This document shows positions 25,621 through 34,679 of a stretch of DNA of 64,000 bases, piece by piece. The DNA lies in assembly GCF_002953715.1 (NCBI RefSeq), contig NZ_CP025012.1:4842124-4906123 (forward strand), given 5' to 3'. Both the position numbers and the translations under genes were made by a program. Within the stretch, counting starts at the first letter, position 1, and every line of letters begins with the position of its first letter. Source of the DNA: Rhizobium leguminosarum (GTDB lineage: Bacteria > Pseudomonadota > Alphaproteobacteria > Rhizobiales > Rhizobiaceae). The notes under the pieces were generated by a model. The model searched no databases. It saw only the letters and a program-made list of their open reading frames with translations, and had not been told where the DNA came from.

Positions 25621-26691
25621 ATGCAGGGGATTGAGTTATCGTGTCGCTTCTACGCGGACGTTGTCAGGCCCTGGTTGACCAGTGTTGCGCCGGAACTCCC
25701 ACATTCGGCGGCGTTAATTGGATTTGGATCGGAACTGCTTGGTTTAGACGACGAGGTTTCCAGGGATCACAACTGGGGCCCTCGGGTCCACGTCTTCTTG
25801 CGCACAGATGGATTCAGCGACTATGCCCGACGGTTGGTGATTGAGTTCACGCAGGTGGCACCCGCCAGCTACCTTGGTGAACCTATTGGGTGGCGGAGCC
25901 GCCCACATCCTCCTGCAAATGGCCCGGAGGTGGCAGGCGCGATTGAGCATGGACTCGAATTCCACACCCTTGAGGCTACGCTGGAACGGCTTCTGGCCGT
26001 TCGGTCCGCCGACAACCTTGCTCCCTTGCAGTGGCTGGGCTTCGCCGAACAGCGGCTGCTCGCCTTCACGGGAGGTGCCGTTTTCCATGATGACGACAAA
26101 CGGCTAACACGCGCCCGAACGGCACTGGCCTATTTCCCTGACGACGTGTGGCTTTACAAAATCGCCTGTCAGTGGCGGCGTATTGCCGAGGAGCAGGCCT
26201 TTGTTGGCCGGGCAGGACAGGTCGGCGACGATCTGGGGTCCCGCGTGGTTGCGAGCCGGCTCGTGCGTGACATCATGCGGATGGGTTTCCTGCTCGATCG
26301 CCGCTATGCGCCGTACGCGAAGTGGTTTGGCAGTGCGTTCGGAAAACTGCCGCTGGCCGAAACCCTGTCACCGCTGTTGCAGCGGGTCTTACTGGCCGAA
26401 GGATGGCAGCAGCGCGGAGAGGCACTCGCTTCGGCCTATCTTGCGCTGGCACGTCGCCAACTGGCGGACGGCATCGGCGGCAAGGTCGAGCCGGTCATTG
26501 GTCCATACTTCGAACGCCCCTTCATGACGATCAATGCCGACGACCTGGTCGAGGCAACCCTCAAGGGGATACGGGACCCCTTGGTCAAAGAACTTCCGGT
26601 CGTCGGCGCCCTGGACCAGGTGAGCGATCTAACTCCCGTGCTCGAGGATCCGTCTGGGTCACAACGGATGATCACCGCACTGCTGGGCTGA
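25621..26691 (+). CDS. DUF4037 domain protein (nucleotidyltransferase-fold)
   Basis: A 356-residue protein. The N-terminal part has the nucleotidyltransferase-like pattern GSELLGLDDEVSRDHNWGPR (Gly-Ser, then the Asp-His-Asn-Trp-Gly DUF4037 hallmark), followed by VHVFL; the middle and C-terminal thirds are helical with WLYKIACQWRRIAEEQAFVGR and PYAKWFGSAF. Function of the family is unknown; by fold it could transfer nucleotides or be related to aminoglycoside-modifying proteins. GGAG lies nine bases before ATG 25621. Codon use differs from neighbours (more TTG, GGG, GGT, CGG), suggesting acquisition. It stands between yifB and cysK. Confidence 0.8.
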   Translation: MQGIELSCRFYADVVRPWLTSVAPELPHSAALIGFGSELLGLDDEVSRDHNWGPRVHVFLRTDGFSDYARRLVIEFTQVAPASYLGEPIGWRSRPHPPANGPEVAGAIEHGLEFHTLEATLERLLAVRSADNLAPLQWLGFAEQRLLAFTGGAVFHDDDKRLTRARTALAYFPDDVWLYKIACQWRRIAEEQAFVGRAGQVGDDLGSRVVASRLVRDIMRMGFLLDRRYAPYAKWFGSAFGKLPLAETLSPLLQRVLLAEGWQQRGEALASAYLALARRQLADGIGGKVEPVIGPYFERPFMTINADDLVEATLKGIRDPLVKELPVVGALDQVSDLTPVLEDPSGSQRMITALLG

Positions 26692-26783
26692 CGCGCATGG
26701 TTGCAGCCAGTCTCAACTCAGCTTCCGCCGATGCCGGCCGAAATCAACGCCGATGTCGACTGTTGACGCACCGGGACCATGTA

Positions 26784-27374
26784 TCAACGAGGCTTTTCAA
26801 GTTGCCACTCGAGATTGGAGCGCACTGCGGGCCATTCAGATGGAATGATGCTGTAGACACAAGTATCGCGAAGGGTACCGTCGCGCATGCGCATATGCTG
26901 GCGCAAAATTCCGTCTAATTTCGCCCCAAGGCGCTCAATTGCGCGGCGGCTCTGATGGTTGAGGAAGTGCGTACGAAATTCGACGGCCAGGCAGCCGAGG
27001 CTGTCAAATGCGTGCGATAGCAGCAGCAGCTTGGCTTCAGTGTTCAGCGGAGTCTGCTGAGCGCGTTTGGCATACCAGGTGCTTCCTATTTCGACACGCG
27101 GGCCTGCAGGATCGATATTCATGTAGGTGGTCATTCCCACCAGGCTCTCGCTAGCTCTATCAAATACTGCAAAGGGCAGCATCACGCCTGTCGCCTGAAG
27201 GCCTAGACACCGATCAATGTGGGCTGACATAGCTTCAGGTGCAGGAACGCCCGTGTACCATAGCTGCCAGAGGTTCCCGTCTTGCACGGCTTTAGCAAGT
27301 CCTTCGTGATGCTCGTGCGCCAATGGAACAAGTTCGACGTGCCGGCCAGATAATTTGATCGCTTCTAAAGCCAT
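26784..27374 (-). CDS. GNAT family N-acetyltransferase (RimJ/RimL-like)
   Basis: The 196-residue product matches the RimL-type GNAT pattern: LSGRHVELVPLAHEHHEGL at the start, FAVFDRASESLVGMTTYMNID (beta strands 3-4), then GSTWYAKRAQQTPLNTEAK and VEFRTHFLNHQSRRAIERLGAK, the typical acetyl-CoA and C-terminal part. It acetylates an amine of unknown identity, perhaps a ribosomal protein or small molecule. Codon use is less biased than in the housekeeping neighbours (GAATTC, TTA/AGC-rich), like the adjacent DUF4037 gene; the two are convergent and might have come in together. Confidence 0.85.
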   Translation of the reverse strand: MALEAIKLSGRHVELVPLAHEHHEGLAKAVQDGNLWQLWYTGVPAPEAMSAHIDRCLGLQATGVMLPFAVFDRASESLVGMTTYMNIDPAGPRVEIGSTWYAKRAQQTPLNTEAKLLLLSHAFDSLGCLAVEFRTHFLNHQSRRAIERLGAKLDGILRQHMRMRDGTLRDTCVYSIIPSEWPAVRSNLEWQLEKPR

Positions 27375-27610
27375 AACGGTGACCTCCGCGCCGGGGGGAA
27401 TTCATATTTCAAAACTTATGCATCTTGCTTTTGGCCCGGCAATACCAATGCCCTTAGCTGGCGCGTAATTCGGCACGAAAGTCGATGTTGGCGACAAGGC
27501 TGCCGTCGATCTACCGCCGCTGACGGCTGCGGCGTAACAAGAAGGGGCGCCGAAGCGCCCCGATACTCTGCGAAGATGATAGCCGGGAAAGCCCCCGCCA
27601 AAGCCCTGCC

Positions 27611-28573
27611 TCAGCTCCCGAGACCCTCGAACAGCGCCGTCGAGAGGTAGCGTTCGGCGAAGGAAGGGATGATGATGACGATGTTCTTGCCGGCATTCTC
27701 GGGACGGATGCCGACCTTGATCGCCGCCGTCAGCGCAGCACCCGAGGAGATGCCGACCGGCACGCCTTCGAGCCGGGCGACGAGGCGCGCCTGTTCGAAG
27801 GCCTCGTCATTGGTCACGGTGACGACTTCGTCATAGATGCCGGTATCGAGGATCTTCGGCGCGAAGCCGGCGCCGATGCCCTGGATTTTGTGCGGGCCGG
27901 GGTTGCCGCCGGACAGGATCGGCGAATCGGCGGGCTCGACGGCGATGATCTTGATCTCGGGCTTGCGGCTCTTCAGCACCTGTCCGACGCCGGTGATCGT
28001 ACCGCCGGTGCCGATGCCGGAGACGACGATATCGACCGTGCCGTCGGTATCGTTCCAGATTTCCTCGGCCGTCGTCTTGCGGTGGATCTCCGGATTGGCC
28101 GGGTTTTCGAACTGCTGCGGAATGACGGCATCGGGAAGGGAGGACGCCAGTTCCTCGGCCTTGGCGATGGCGCCCTTCATGCCCTTTGGTCCCTCGGTCA
28201 GCACCAGCTCGGCGCCGAGCAGCGCCAGCATCTTGCGGCGCTCGACCGACATCGTCTCCGGCATGGTGAGGATCAGCCGATAACCCTTGGCGGCGGCGGC
28301 AAACGCGAGCGCGATGCCGGTATTGCCGGAGGTCGGCTCGATCAGCACCGTCTTGCCCGGGGTGATCTTGCCTTGCGCTTCGAGGCCCTCGATCATCGCA
28401 ACGCCGATACGGTCCTTCACGGAGGCGATCGGGTTGAAGAATTCGAGCTTGCCGATCAGGTTCGCCACGACGCCCTTTTCCCGCGCCAGCTTGTCGAAGC
28501 GCACGAGCGGCGTGTCGCCGATGGTCTCGGTGATCGAGGAATAGATGCGGCCGCGGCCGGGCTTGTGCGACAT
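27611..28573 (-). CDS. cysK: Cysteine synthase A (O-acetylserine sulfhydrylase)
   Basis: CysK makes cysteine from O-acetylserine and sulfide with PLP. The 320-residue product has the PLP lysine in FNPIASVKDRIG (near residue 51), the substrate loop EPTSGNTGIALAF, and the phosphate-binding GIGTGGTITGVG. Length is typical. It is monocistronic on the minus strand, with GGGAGAA before its ATG at 28573. Cysteine links to gshB in the same region, but the genes are not in one operon. Confidence 0.95.
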   Translation of the reverse strand: MSHKPGRGRIYSSITETIGDTPLVRFDKLAREKGVVANLIGKLEFFNPIASVKDRIGVAMIEGLEAQGKITPGKTVLIEPTSGNTGIALAFAAAAKGYRLILTMPETMSVERRKMLALLGAELVLTEGPKGMKGAIAKAEELASSLPDAVIPQQFENPANPEIHRKTTAEEIWNDTDGTVDIVVSGIGTGGTITGVGQVLKSRKPEIKIIAVEPADSPILSGGNPGPHKIQGIGAGFAPKILDTGIYDEVVTVTNDEAFEQARLVARLEGVPVGISSGAALTAAIKVGIRPENAGKNIVIIIPSFAERYLSTALFEGLGS

Positions 28574-28718
28574 GGGTGTTCTCCCTTTGAAATCCTGCTC
28601 CTGAAATCGAGGCGGAGAATAGGGTCAAAGGCCCGTCTAGGCCAGACCGCGTTCGACCTGAAGGAGTGATCAGGAGAGAAAAAAACCTTTGAAAACCGTT
28701 TCTTGCCGAATGTTTATT

Positions 28719-29336
28719 TCAGGCCGCCCGCGTGGCGATGAAGGCGGCCGTACCGGCGAGGATGCCGGCCGCAACCCGGTTCAGCGCCTGCAAGGCCCGC
28801 GGCTGCTTCAGCATCGTGCGGGCTCGCGAGGCAAGCAGCATATAGGGCACGAGCACGACGATCAGCACCACGAAGGTGGCGGCGAGCAGGAGGGCATAGT
28901 CTCGCAGGCCGATATTGCCGATATCGATCAGCGTCGGCACCAGGGCGACATAAAAGAGCATCGTCTTCGGATTGCCGAGCGTCACCAGCAGGCCGGAGAG
29001 GAAGGATAGGCCGATATTGGTGGATTTCCGCGCCGCGATATCCTGCGGCAGCAGCCCCGCCGTCCAGAGTTTCCAGGCGATGTAGCCGAGATAGAGGACG
29101 CCGGCGATCTTGATTGTTATGAATACCTCGGTGAAGGTTTGCGCCACGAAGGCAAGGCCGAGAATGACCGCCGTCAGATAGGTCATGTCGCCGAGCACCA
29201 GGCCGAGGCCCATGAAGAAGGTCTCGCGGAAATTCGAGCCGAGCGCACGCGCGACGATCGCGGTAATCCCGGGTCCCGGAATGGCCGCGGCGATGAACAG
29301 CGCTCCGGCATAGGTCAGCAAGGCGGCTAGGCTCAT
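28719..29336 (-). CDS. LysE family amino-acid exporter
   Basis: The 205-residue integral membrane protein has six hydrophobic segments and the LysE/RhtB hallmark near the start: FIAAAIPGPGITAIVARALGS, followed by GLGLVLGDMTYLTAVILGLAF and SGLLVTLGNPKTMLFYVALVPT. Members export amino acids or their derivatives such as homoserine lactones, threonine, lysine or cysteine. Proximity to cysK makes a cysteine or O-acetylserine exporter thinkable, but nothing in the sequence fixes the substrate. GGAGCG-type site upstream of the ATG at 29336. Confidence 0.88.
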   Translation of the reverse strand: MSLAALLTYAGALFIAAAIPGPGITAIVARALGSNFRETFFMGLGLVLGDMTYLTAVILGLAFVAQTFTEVFITIKIAGVLYLGYIAWKLWTAGLLPQDIAARKSTNIGLSFLSGLLVTLGNPKTMLFYVALVPTLIDIGNIGLRDYALLLAATFVVLIVVLVPYMLLASRARTMLKQPRALQALNRVAAGILAGTAAFIATRAA

Positions 29337-29591
29337 GGGACGCTCCCTTCTTTTTGCCCCGCTGTTTTATATCCGGTGCCTGCAACCATCAATCCGCCGG
29401 CGTTGATGGATGCATCACCGACAAGAATGCTTGGCCGTCACACGCCCGTGACCTTGAAGAACCGCGCGCCTCCCGTATCTCTTGCGGTGAAGAACTCCTG
29501 TGGGCACCCATCGTCACGGTCGTCTTCATCAGGATGTCATCGCCGCCCTATCAGGTCCCCAATATCGCTTCGTCACCCAAGGAGAAAACGG

Positions 29592-30110
29592 ATGTCCCCC
29601 TCACAGGCCGAGAAGACCAGACTTGCGCCCCTGAAGACGCCTTCGGATTTGCCGACCAATGCCATTACCGATATTTCGGCAGCGCTCACCACGCTGCTCG
29701 CCGATATGTTCGCGCTCTATCTCAAGACCAAGAATTTCCACTGGCACATGTCCGGCCCGCATTTCCGCGACTATCATCTGCTGCTGGACGAGCAGGGCGA
29801 GCAGATCTTTGCGACCACCGATGCCATCGCCGAGCGTGCCCGCAAGATCGGCGGGGTGACGCTGCGCTCGATCGGCCATATCGCCCGCCTGCAGCGCATT
29901 CCCGACAATGATGCCGATTACGTGACGCCCGAGGATATGCTGGCCGAGTTGCGCGACGACAACGGCCGTCTCGTCTCGCTGCTGCGCGAAACGCACGAGG
30001 TCTGCGCCGAGCACAATGACGTGGCGACGACCAGCCTGCTGGAGGTCTGGATCGACGAGGCCGAGCGTCGCACCTGGTTCCTGTTCGAAACGACGCGCCG
30101 GCAGAAATAA
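29592..30110 (+). CDS. dps: Dps family DNA-protecting ferritin-like protein
   Basis: The 172-residue protein is Dps: the inter-subunit ferroxidase residues are visible in FHWHMSGPHFRDYHLLLDEQ (His, Asp, Glu) near residues 50-70, with the four-helix-bundle pattern through to WIDEAERRTWFLFE. Dps dodecamers store iron, consume hydrogen peroxide and bind DNA in stationary phase. I start at ATG 29592, preceded by AAGGAG; the open frame upstream is not Dps-like. It is monocistronic; a strong hairpin follows it. Confidence 0.92.
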   Translation: MSPSQAEKTRLAPLKTPSDLPTNAITDISAALTTLLADMFALYLKTKNFHWHMSGPHFRDYHLLLDEQGEQIFATTDAIAERARKIGGVTLRSIGHIARLQRIPDNDADYVTPEDMLAELRDDNGRLVSLLRETHEVCAEHNDVATTSLLEVWIDEAERRTWFLFETTRRQK

Positions 30111-30119
30111 CATCGGCAG

Positions 30120-30148
30120 ACCGGGCATGTCCGTCATGCCCGGTTCTC
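30120..30148. terminator. Bidirectional terminator between dps and the EamA gene
   Basis: ACCGGGCATG (30120-30129) pairs perfectly with CATGCCCGGT (30135-30144), loop TCCGT, between two convergent genes. The plus strand continues TCTC and the minus strand TCTGCC, so the U-tracts are poor but the position is right for a shared transcript end. Confidence 0.6.
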
Positions 30149-31049
30149 AGCTCTCCAGCGCCCGCGGCCGCAGCCACCGCGGCGTCCAGCCGAGATTCAT
30201 GCCGGCGGCGGCAAGGAGAATGATGGCCGCGCCGGCGATTTGCATCGGCTGCAGTGCGTGGCCGAAGGCCAGCCGGTCGACGAGGATCGCCGCGATCGGA
30301 TAGATGAAGGACAGGGCGCCTGTGAGATGCGTCGGCAGCCTCTGGATTGCGCCATAGAGCAGCACATACATCAGCCCGGTATGGACGACGCCGACGGTGA
30401 CCAGGATCGCCCAGGACCCGACATCGCCGGGCGGATGCGAAAAATCCGTCATCGGCGCCAGCATCAGCATGCCGGTTGCGACCTGGATGAGCGCAATCAG
30501 ATGCGGCGGCGTACCTTTCAGCCATTTCGCGGCAAGGGCTGCGAGCGCGTAAAAGAAGGCCGCACCCAGCGCCATCAGGATGCCCAGGCCGTAACCGTCA
30601 GATGTCGCCCCGCCAGTCTCCGGTTTTGCCTCGACGATGGCAATCATGCCGGCGAAGGCGAGTGTCAGCCAGAACAGCTTGGTGGCGGTGATCTTCTCGC
30701 CGAGAAAGAGCGCGCCGAGCACGAGCAGCATGAAAGGCTGGGTGTTATAGACAGTCGTCGCGATCGAGATCGTCGCATGCGAGTAGGAGGCAAACAGCAG
30801 CAGCCAGTTCAAGACGATGGCGATACCGCCTGATATGGCGATGCCGAAGGCGCGCAGCGTGATGATGCCGGGCCGCAGCAGCCCGAGAGCGCCGCAGATG
30901 ACAAGCAAAGTGAGCGCGCCGAACAGGCAGCGCCAGAAGACCACGCCGCTGACAGGCTGGCCCGACATGACGACGAACCAGCCGATCGTCCCCGAGATCA
31001 GCATCGCTGCCGTCATTTCCGCCGTGCCTCTTTTGATGTCGCTGCCCAT
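30147..31049 (-). CDS. DMT superfamily exporter (EamA family)
   Basis: A 300-residue inner-membrane protein with ten hydrophobic segments in two EamA repeats (first from about residue 15: MTAAMLISGTIGWFVVMSG; second near 155: GILMALGAAFFYALAALAAKWL). EamA proteins export amino acids or other metabolites. The start at 31049 (MGSDIKRG) has GGAGG six bases before it; the ATG four codons upstream does not. It is divergent from an Lrp/AsnC-type regulator, which probably controls it in response to an amino acid. Confidence 0.88.
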   Translation of the reverse strand: MGSDIKRGTAEMTAAMLISGTIGWFVVMSGQPVSGVVFWRCLFGALTLLVICGALGLLRPGIITLRAFGIAISGGIAIVLNWLLLFASYSHATISIATTVYNTQPFMLLVLGALFLGEKITATKLFWLTLAFAGMIAIVEAKPETGGATSDGYGLGILMALGAAFFYALAALAAKWLKGTPPHLIALIQVATGMLMLAPMTDFSHPPGDVGSWAILVTVGVVHTGLMYVLLYGAIQRLPTHLTGALSFIYPIAAILVDRLAFGHALQPMQIAGAAIILLAAAGMNLGWTPRWLRPRALES

Positions 31050-31160
31050 GATTGCCTCCATTTCGGTGGCATAATAATATTGCTGCGAGAGGCGATTTTA
31101 TATAATAATAAGAAGGAAAATGGCCGGTGTCGCCTAATCATACGAGGAGAATGTCTCGCT

Positions 31161-31625
31161 GTGGCTAATGATGTGCAATCGCTCGACGAAATCGATCAGG
31201 CCATTCTGGAGGCGCTGGCCGGCAATGCGCGGATCTCGCTGAAGGAGCTGGCGCAGCAGGTCGGCCTGTCCTCGCCGAGTGCGGCCGAGCGTCTGCGCCG
31301 GCTGGAGGAGCGCGGCGTCATCAAGGCCTTTACTATCGATCTCGATCCCGCCGCCGTCGGTTATCCCCTGCAGGCCATCGTGCGCGTGCGTCCGCTGCCG
31401 GGACAGCTGCACATCGTCGAGCGGATCATCCAGGAAATTCCCGAAATCATCGAATGCGACAAGGTGACGGGTGATGATTGTTTTATCGCCCGCCTGGTCA
31501 TCCGCTCGATGGCCGACCTCGACGGCATCCTCGACCGGGTTGCCGAAAGGGCGGAGACCAACACCGCGATGATCAAAGCCTCGCCCGTCAAGCGCCGCCT
31601 GCCGCCGCTGTCCCGGCGGAAATAG
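31161..31625 (+). CDS. Lrp/AsnC family transcriptional regulator
   Basis: A 154-residue regulator with the N-terminal winged-helix domain (LDEIDQAILEALAGNARISL, VGLSSPSAAERLRRLEERGVI) and a C-terminal RAM amino-acid-binding domain (VRVRPLPGQLHIVERIIQEIPEI, CDKVTGDDCFIARLVI). The likely start is GTG 31161, preceded at some distance by GAGGAG; no ATG in frame gives a typical length. It is divergent from the EamA exporter gene, with a 111-base gap that would hold the operator, a common exporter-regulator pair. Confidence 0.88.
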   Translation: MANDVQSLDEIDQAILEALAGNARISLKELAQQVGLSSPSAAERLRRLEERGVIKAFTIDLDPAAVGYPLQAIVRVRPLPGQLHIVERIIQEIPEIIECDKVTGDDCFIARLVIRSMADLDGILDRVAERAETNTAMIKASPVKRRLPPLSRRK

Positions 31626-31631
31626 AGGGAT

Positions 31632-32531
31632 CTAGAATTCCGCCATCGGCGACAGCATCGCCGGAAAATTCGGGGTGGCATCGCCGAGCCCGCGCAGCAT
31701 CAGCCTCGTGCCGCTTTCCAACGATTGCGGAACACCCTCCCAGCCGAGCTTGTCAGGACGGAAAAGCACTTCGACGGAGGCGGGGGCGATTTCCAATCCG
31801 GCGAGGATCGCGGCAAGCGGCGGCATATCAGCCGCCACGACGTCGAGAAGGCTGAAGCGGCCAGCCTCGTCGATCTTCCAGGCGATGGCCGCCTGCCGCT
31901 CTGCCAGAAAGCTGATGCGGATATCGGGATCGAGCTGGGTGTTGATCAGAAACATCGCCGCATTGACCGTGACCGCCAGCGACGTCGAAACCGGGCTTCG
32001 TCTTTTCAGCAGCGATTGCAGCAGGGCAAGATCATCCGCGTTTGTCGGCAAAAGCGGCCGGGCGGGCGCGGCGGAAGATGAAGGGGCGGGTGCCGCTCCC
32101 TCGTATCGGTGCAGCGGTATCGCGTGGAAACCATAGGGCTCGTAAAGCGACGGCTTGTCGGTATAGAGGATGACGGCTTCAAAGCCCTGCTTCTCGCACC
32201 AGTCGAGCGCTTTCACCGTCACGTCGCGATAGAGCCCGCGGCCGCGCCATGGCGGCCGCACGGCGCCGGATTGCAGCCCGGCGGCATGGACGATCCTGCC
32301 GTTGAGGACGAAGGGCAGCGCAAAGGCTGAGATATTGGCCGCAAGCTCACCTTCGGCATCAAACCAGCCGAAGGGCATGCTCGTCGGATCGGGTCCGCCG
32401 AGCTGTTGCAGCGGTCCGATATCGATGCCGAAAATATCCCTGAGCAGACAGACCAGAGCCGCCCAGCCGGCGGGGTCGCCGAAATAATCCTGCCGGAAGG
32501 TCAGGCCCGCGCTGTCGAGGCGCTCTGCCAT
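31632..32531 (-). CDS. GNAT family N-acetyltransferase, large (Eis-like) form
   Basis: A 299-residue protein with the GNAT acetyl-CoA core: GAVRPPWRGRGLYRDVTVKALDWCEKQG (the R/Q-x-x-G-x-G/A loop appears as RPPWRGRGLYRDV), then AVILYTDKPSLYEPYGFHAI. A second, C-terminal domain of about 130 residues (residues 165-299) resembles the enlarged GNATs such as Eis. Substrate unknown. Its ATG overlaps the dut stop as ATGA, so it is translated with dut. Confidence 0.82.
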   Translation of the reverse strand: MAERLDSAGLTFRQDYFGDPAGWAALVCLLRDIFGIDIGPLQQLGGPDPTSMPFGWFDAEGELAANISAFALPFVLNGRIVHAAGLQSGAVRPPWRGRGLYRDVTVKALDWCEKQGFEAVILYTDKPSLYEPYGFHAIPLHRYEGAAPAPSSSAAPARPLLPTNADDLALLQSLLKRRSPVSTSLAVTVNAAMFLINTQLDPDIRISFLAERQAAIAWKIDEAGRFSLLDVVAADMPPLAAILAGLEIAPASVEVLFRPDKLGWEGVPQSLESGTRLMLRGLGDATPNFPAMLSPMAEF

Positions 32532-33001
32532 CAGACGCCGGTGGAGCCGAAGCCGCCTGCGCCGCGCATCGTTTCGCTTGCCTCGGTAATCTCCGCCACC
32601 CGCGCCTGGGTTACCGGCGCGATCACCATCTGGGCGATACGCATGCCGCGGGAGATGATGAAGGCTTCCTCGCCGAGATTGACCAGCAGCACCTTCACTT
32701 CGCCGCGATAGTCGCTGTCGACGGTGCCCGGCGAATTCAGGCAGGTGATGCCGTTTTTGAAGGCAAGGCCGGAACGCGGCCGCACCTGTCCCTCGAAACC
32801 TTCGGGGATCTCGAAGATGAAGCCGGTCGGCACCAAGGCCCGTTTGCCGGGCAGAAGTGTCAGCGGTGCTGTCTCGTCGACGGCAGCGCGCAGGTCCATG
32901 CCGGCTGCTCCCTTGCTTTCATAGGCGGGCAGGTCGAGGCCTTCGCCATTCGGCAGGCGGATGAGGTTCAGCGTCGGGCTGAGATCGTGATGAATGGTCA
33001 T
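32531..33001 (-). CDS. dut: dUTP diphosphatase
   Basis: Dut hydrolyses dUTP to dUMP, keeping uracil out of DNA. The 156-residue trimeric enzyme shows the family motifs in order: GAAGMDLRA (motif 1), RPRSGLAFKNGI (motif 2), NSPGTVDSDYRGEV (motif 3), RIAQMVIAPV (motif 4) and RGAGGFGSTG at the C-terminus (motif 5). It heads a two-gene operon with the GNAT gene. In related rhizobia I remember dut next to coaBC; here about 10.9 kb lies between them. Confidence 0.95.
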   Translation of the reverse strand: MTIHHDLSPTLNLIRLPNGEGLDLPAYESKGAAGMDLRAAVDETAPLTLLPGKRALVPTGFIFEIPEGFEGQVRPRSGLAFKNGITCLNSPGTVDSDYRGEVKVLLVNLGEEAFIISRGMRIAQMVIAPVTQARVAEITEASETMRGAGGFGSTGV

Positions 33002-33092
33002 GGCCCATTACTTTGCGCCGGAAGGCCCGAGGTCAATTGCAATGCCGGGCTTTAATCGCTAGATACGCGGCAATTCCACAGGATTCACAAGT

Positions 33093-34676
33093 ATGGCCGA
33101 AAGTCTCGCCGAGGCGGTCTCCCGCCGCCGCACATTCGCTATTATCGCCCACCCGGACGCGGGTAAGACGACGCTCACCGAAAAGCTGCTGCTGTTCGGC
33201 GGCGCCATTCAGCTTGCCGGCGAAGTCAAGGCGAAGAAGGATCGCATGCAGACGCGCTCCGACTGGATGAAGATCGAGCGCGAACGCGGCATTTCCGTCG
33301 TCACCTCGGTGATGACCTTCGAATATAACGATAATGTCTTCAACATCCTCGACACACCTGGCCACGAGGATTTCGCAGACGACACCTATCGCACGCTGAC
33401 GGCCGTCGACGCCGCCGTCATGGTTATCGATGCCGCCAAGGGTATCGAGCCGCGGACGCTGAAGCTCTTCGAAGTCTGCCGCATGCGCGATATCCCGATC
33501 ATCACCTTCATCAACAAGATGGACCGCGAAAGCCGCGATCCCTTCGAGATCCTCGATGAGGTGGAAGAGAAGCTGGCGCTGGATACGGCGCCGATCACCT
33601 GGCCGATCGGCCGCTCGAAGACCTTCTGCGGCTCGTACAATATCGCCGCCAACACGGTGCGCGGTTCGGATACCGAAATCGAGGGAACGCCGGTCAATGG
33701 CCCGCAAAGCGTGGCCGGCAGGCTGCCGGAAAACGAGCGCCAGGTCTTCGTCGAGGAGACCGAGCTGGCGATCGAGGCCTGCCGTCCCTTCGACCGCGAA
33801 GCCTTCCTGGAAGGCCATATGACGCCTGTCTTTTTTGGCTCGGCGCTACGCAATTACGGCGTTCGCGACCTCATCAACGCGCTCGGCGATTTTGCCCCGC
33901 CGCCGCGTGACCAGGTCGCCGATACCAGGACCGTGCATGCGACCGACGACAAGATGACGGCCTTCGTCTTCAAGATCCAGGCGAACATGGACCCCAACCA
34001 CCGCGACCGCATCGCCTTTGCCCGCATCTGCTCCGGCAAGCTCGAGCGCGGCATGAAGGCAAGGCTCGCTCGCACCGGCAAGCAGCTCGGCCTGACGGCG
34101 CCGCAATTCTTCTTCGCCTCGCAGCGCCAGCTCGCCGACACCGCCTATGCCGGCGACGTCGTCGGCATTCCGAACCACGGGACGCTCCGGATCGGCGATA
34201 CGCTGACCGAAGGTGAATCGCTGGTCTTCCAGGGCGTGCCGAACTTCTCGCCGGAGATCCTGCGCCGCGTGCGCCTGGAAGATGCGATGAAGGCAAAGAA
34301 GCTCAAGGAAGCCCTGCAGCAGATGGCCGAAGAAGGCGTCGTCCAGCTGTTTTCGCCGGAAGACGGCTCGCCGGCGATCGTCGGCGTCGTCGGCGCTCTG
34401 CAGCTCGACGTCTTGAAGGAGCGGCTGATGGCCGAATACGGCCTGCCGGTCTCCTTCGAAATGTCGCGTTTTTCCGTCTGCCGCTGGATCTCGGCCGAGC
34501 AGCCGGCCGATCTCGAGAAATTCCTCACCGTCAAACGCGGCGATATCGCCCGCGATCTCGACGGCGATCCGGTCTTCCTCGCCCAGGACGGTTTCTCGCT
34601 GCGTTACGAGTCCGAGCGCCATCCGGCGATCAAGATGGTCGCCATCAAGGAATATCACGCCGCCAAGGCGGCGTGA
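33093..34676 (+). CDS. prfC: Peptide chain release factor 3
   Basis: RF3 is the GTPase that removes RF1/RF2 from the ribosome after peptide release. The 527-residue product has G1 IIAHPDAGKTTLTEKLL, G2 region RGISVVTSVMTFEY, G3 DTPGHEDF and G4 INKMDRE, followed by RF3-specific domain 2 and 3 sequences (PVFFGSALRNYGVRDLINAL; FSPEDGSPAIVGVVGALQLDVL). Length matches. It is divergent from dut across 91 bases and ends three bases before the convergent LysR gene. Confidence 0.95.
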   Translation: MAESLAEAVSRRRTFAIIAHPDAGKTTLTEKLLLFGGAIQLAGEVKAKKDRMQTRSDWMKIERERGISVVTSVMTFEYNDNVFNILDTPGHEDFADDTYRTLTAVDAAVMVIDAAKGIEPRTLKLFEVCRMRDIPIITFINKMDRESRDPFEILDEVEEKLALDTAPITWPIGRSKTFCGSYNIAANTVRGSDTEIEGTPVNGPQSVAGRLPENERQVFVEETELAIEACRPFDREAFLEGHMTPVFFGSALRNYGVRDLINALGDFAPPPRDQVADTRTVHATDDKMTAFVFKIQANMDPNHRDRIAFARICSGKLERGMKARLARTGKQLGLTAPQFFFASQRQLADTAYAGDVVGIPNHGTLRIGDTLTEGESLVFQGVPNFSPEILRRVRLEDAMKAKKLKEALQQMAEEGVVQLFSPEDGSPAIVGVVGALQLDVLKERLMAEYGLPVSFEMSRFSVCRWISAEQPADLEKFLTVKRGDIARDLDGDPVFLAQDGFSLRYESERHPAIKMVAIKEYHAAKAA

Positions 34677-34679
34677 TCG

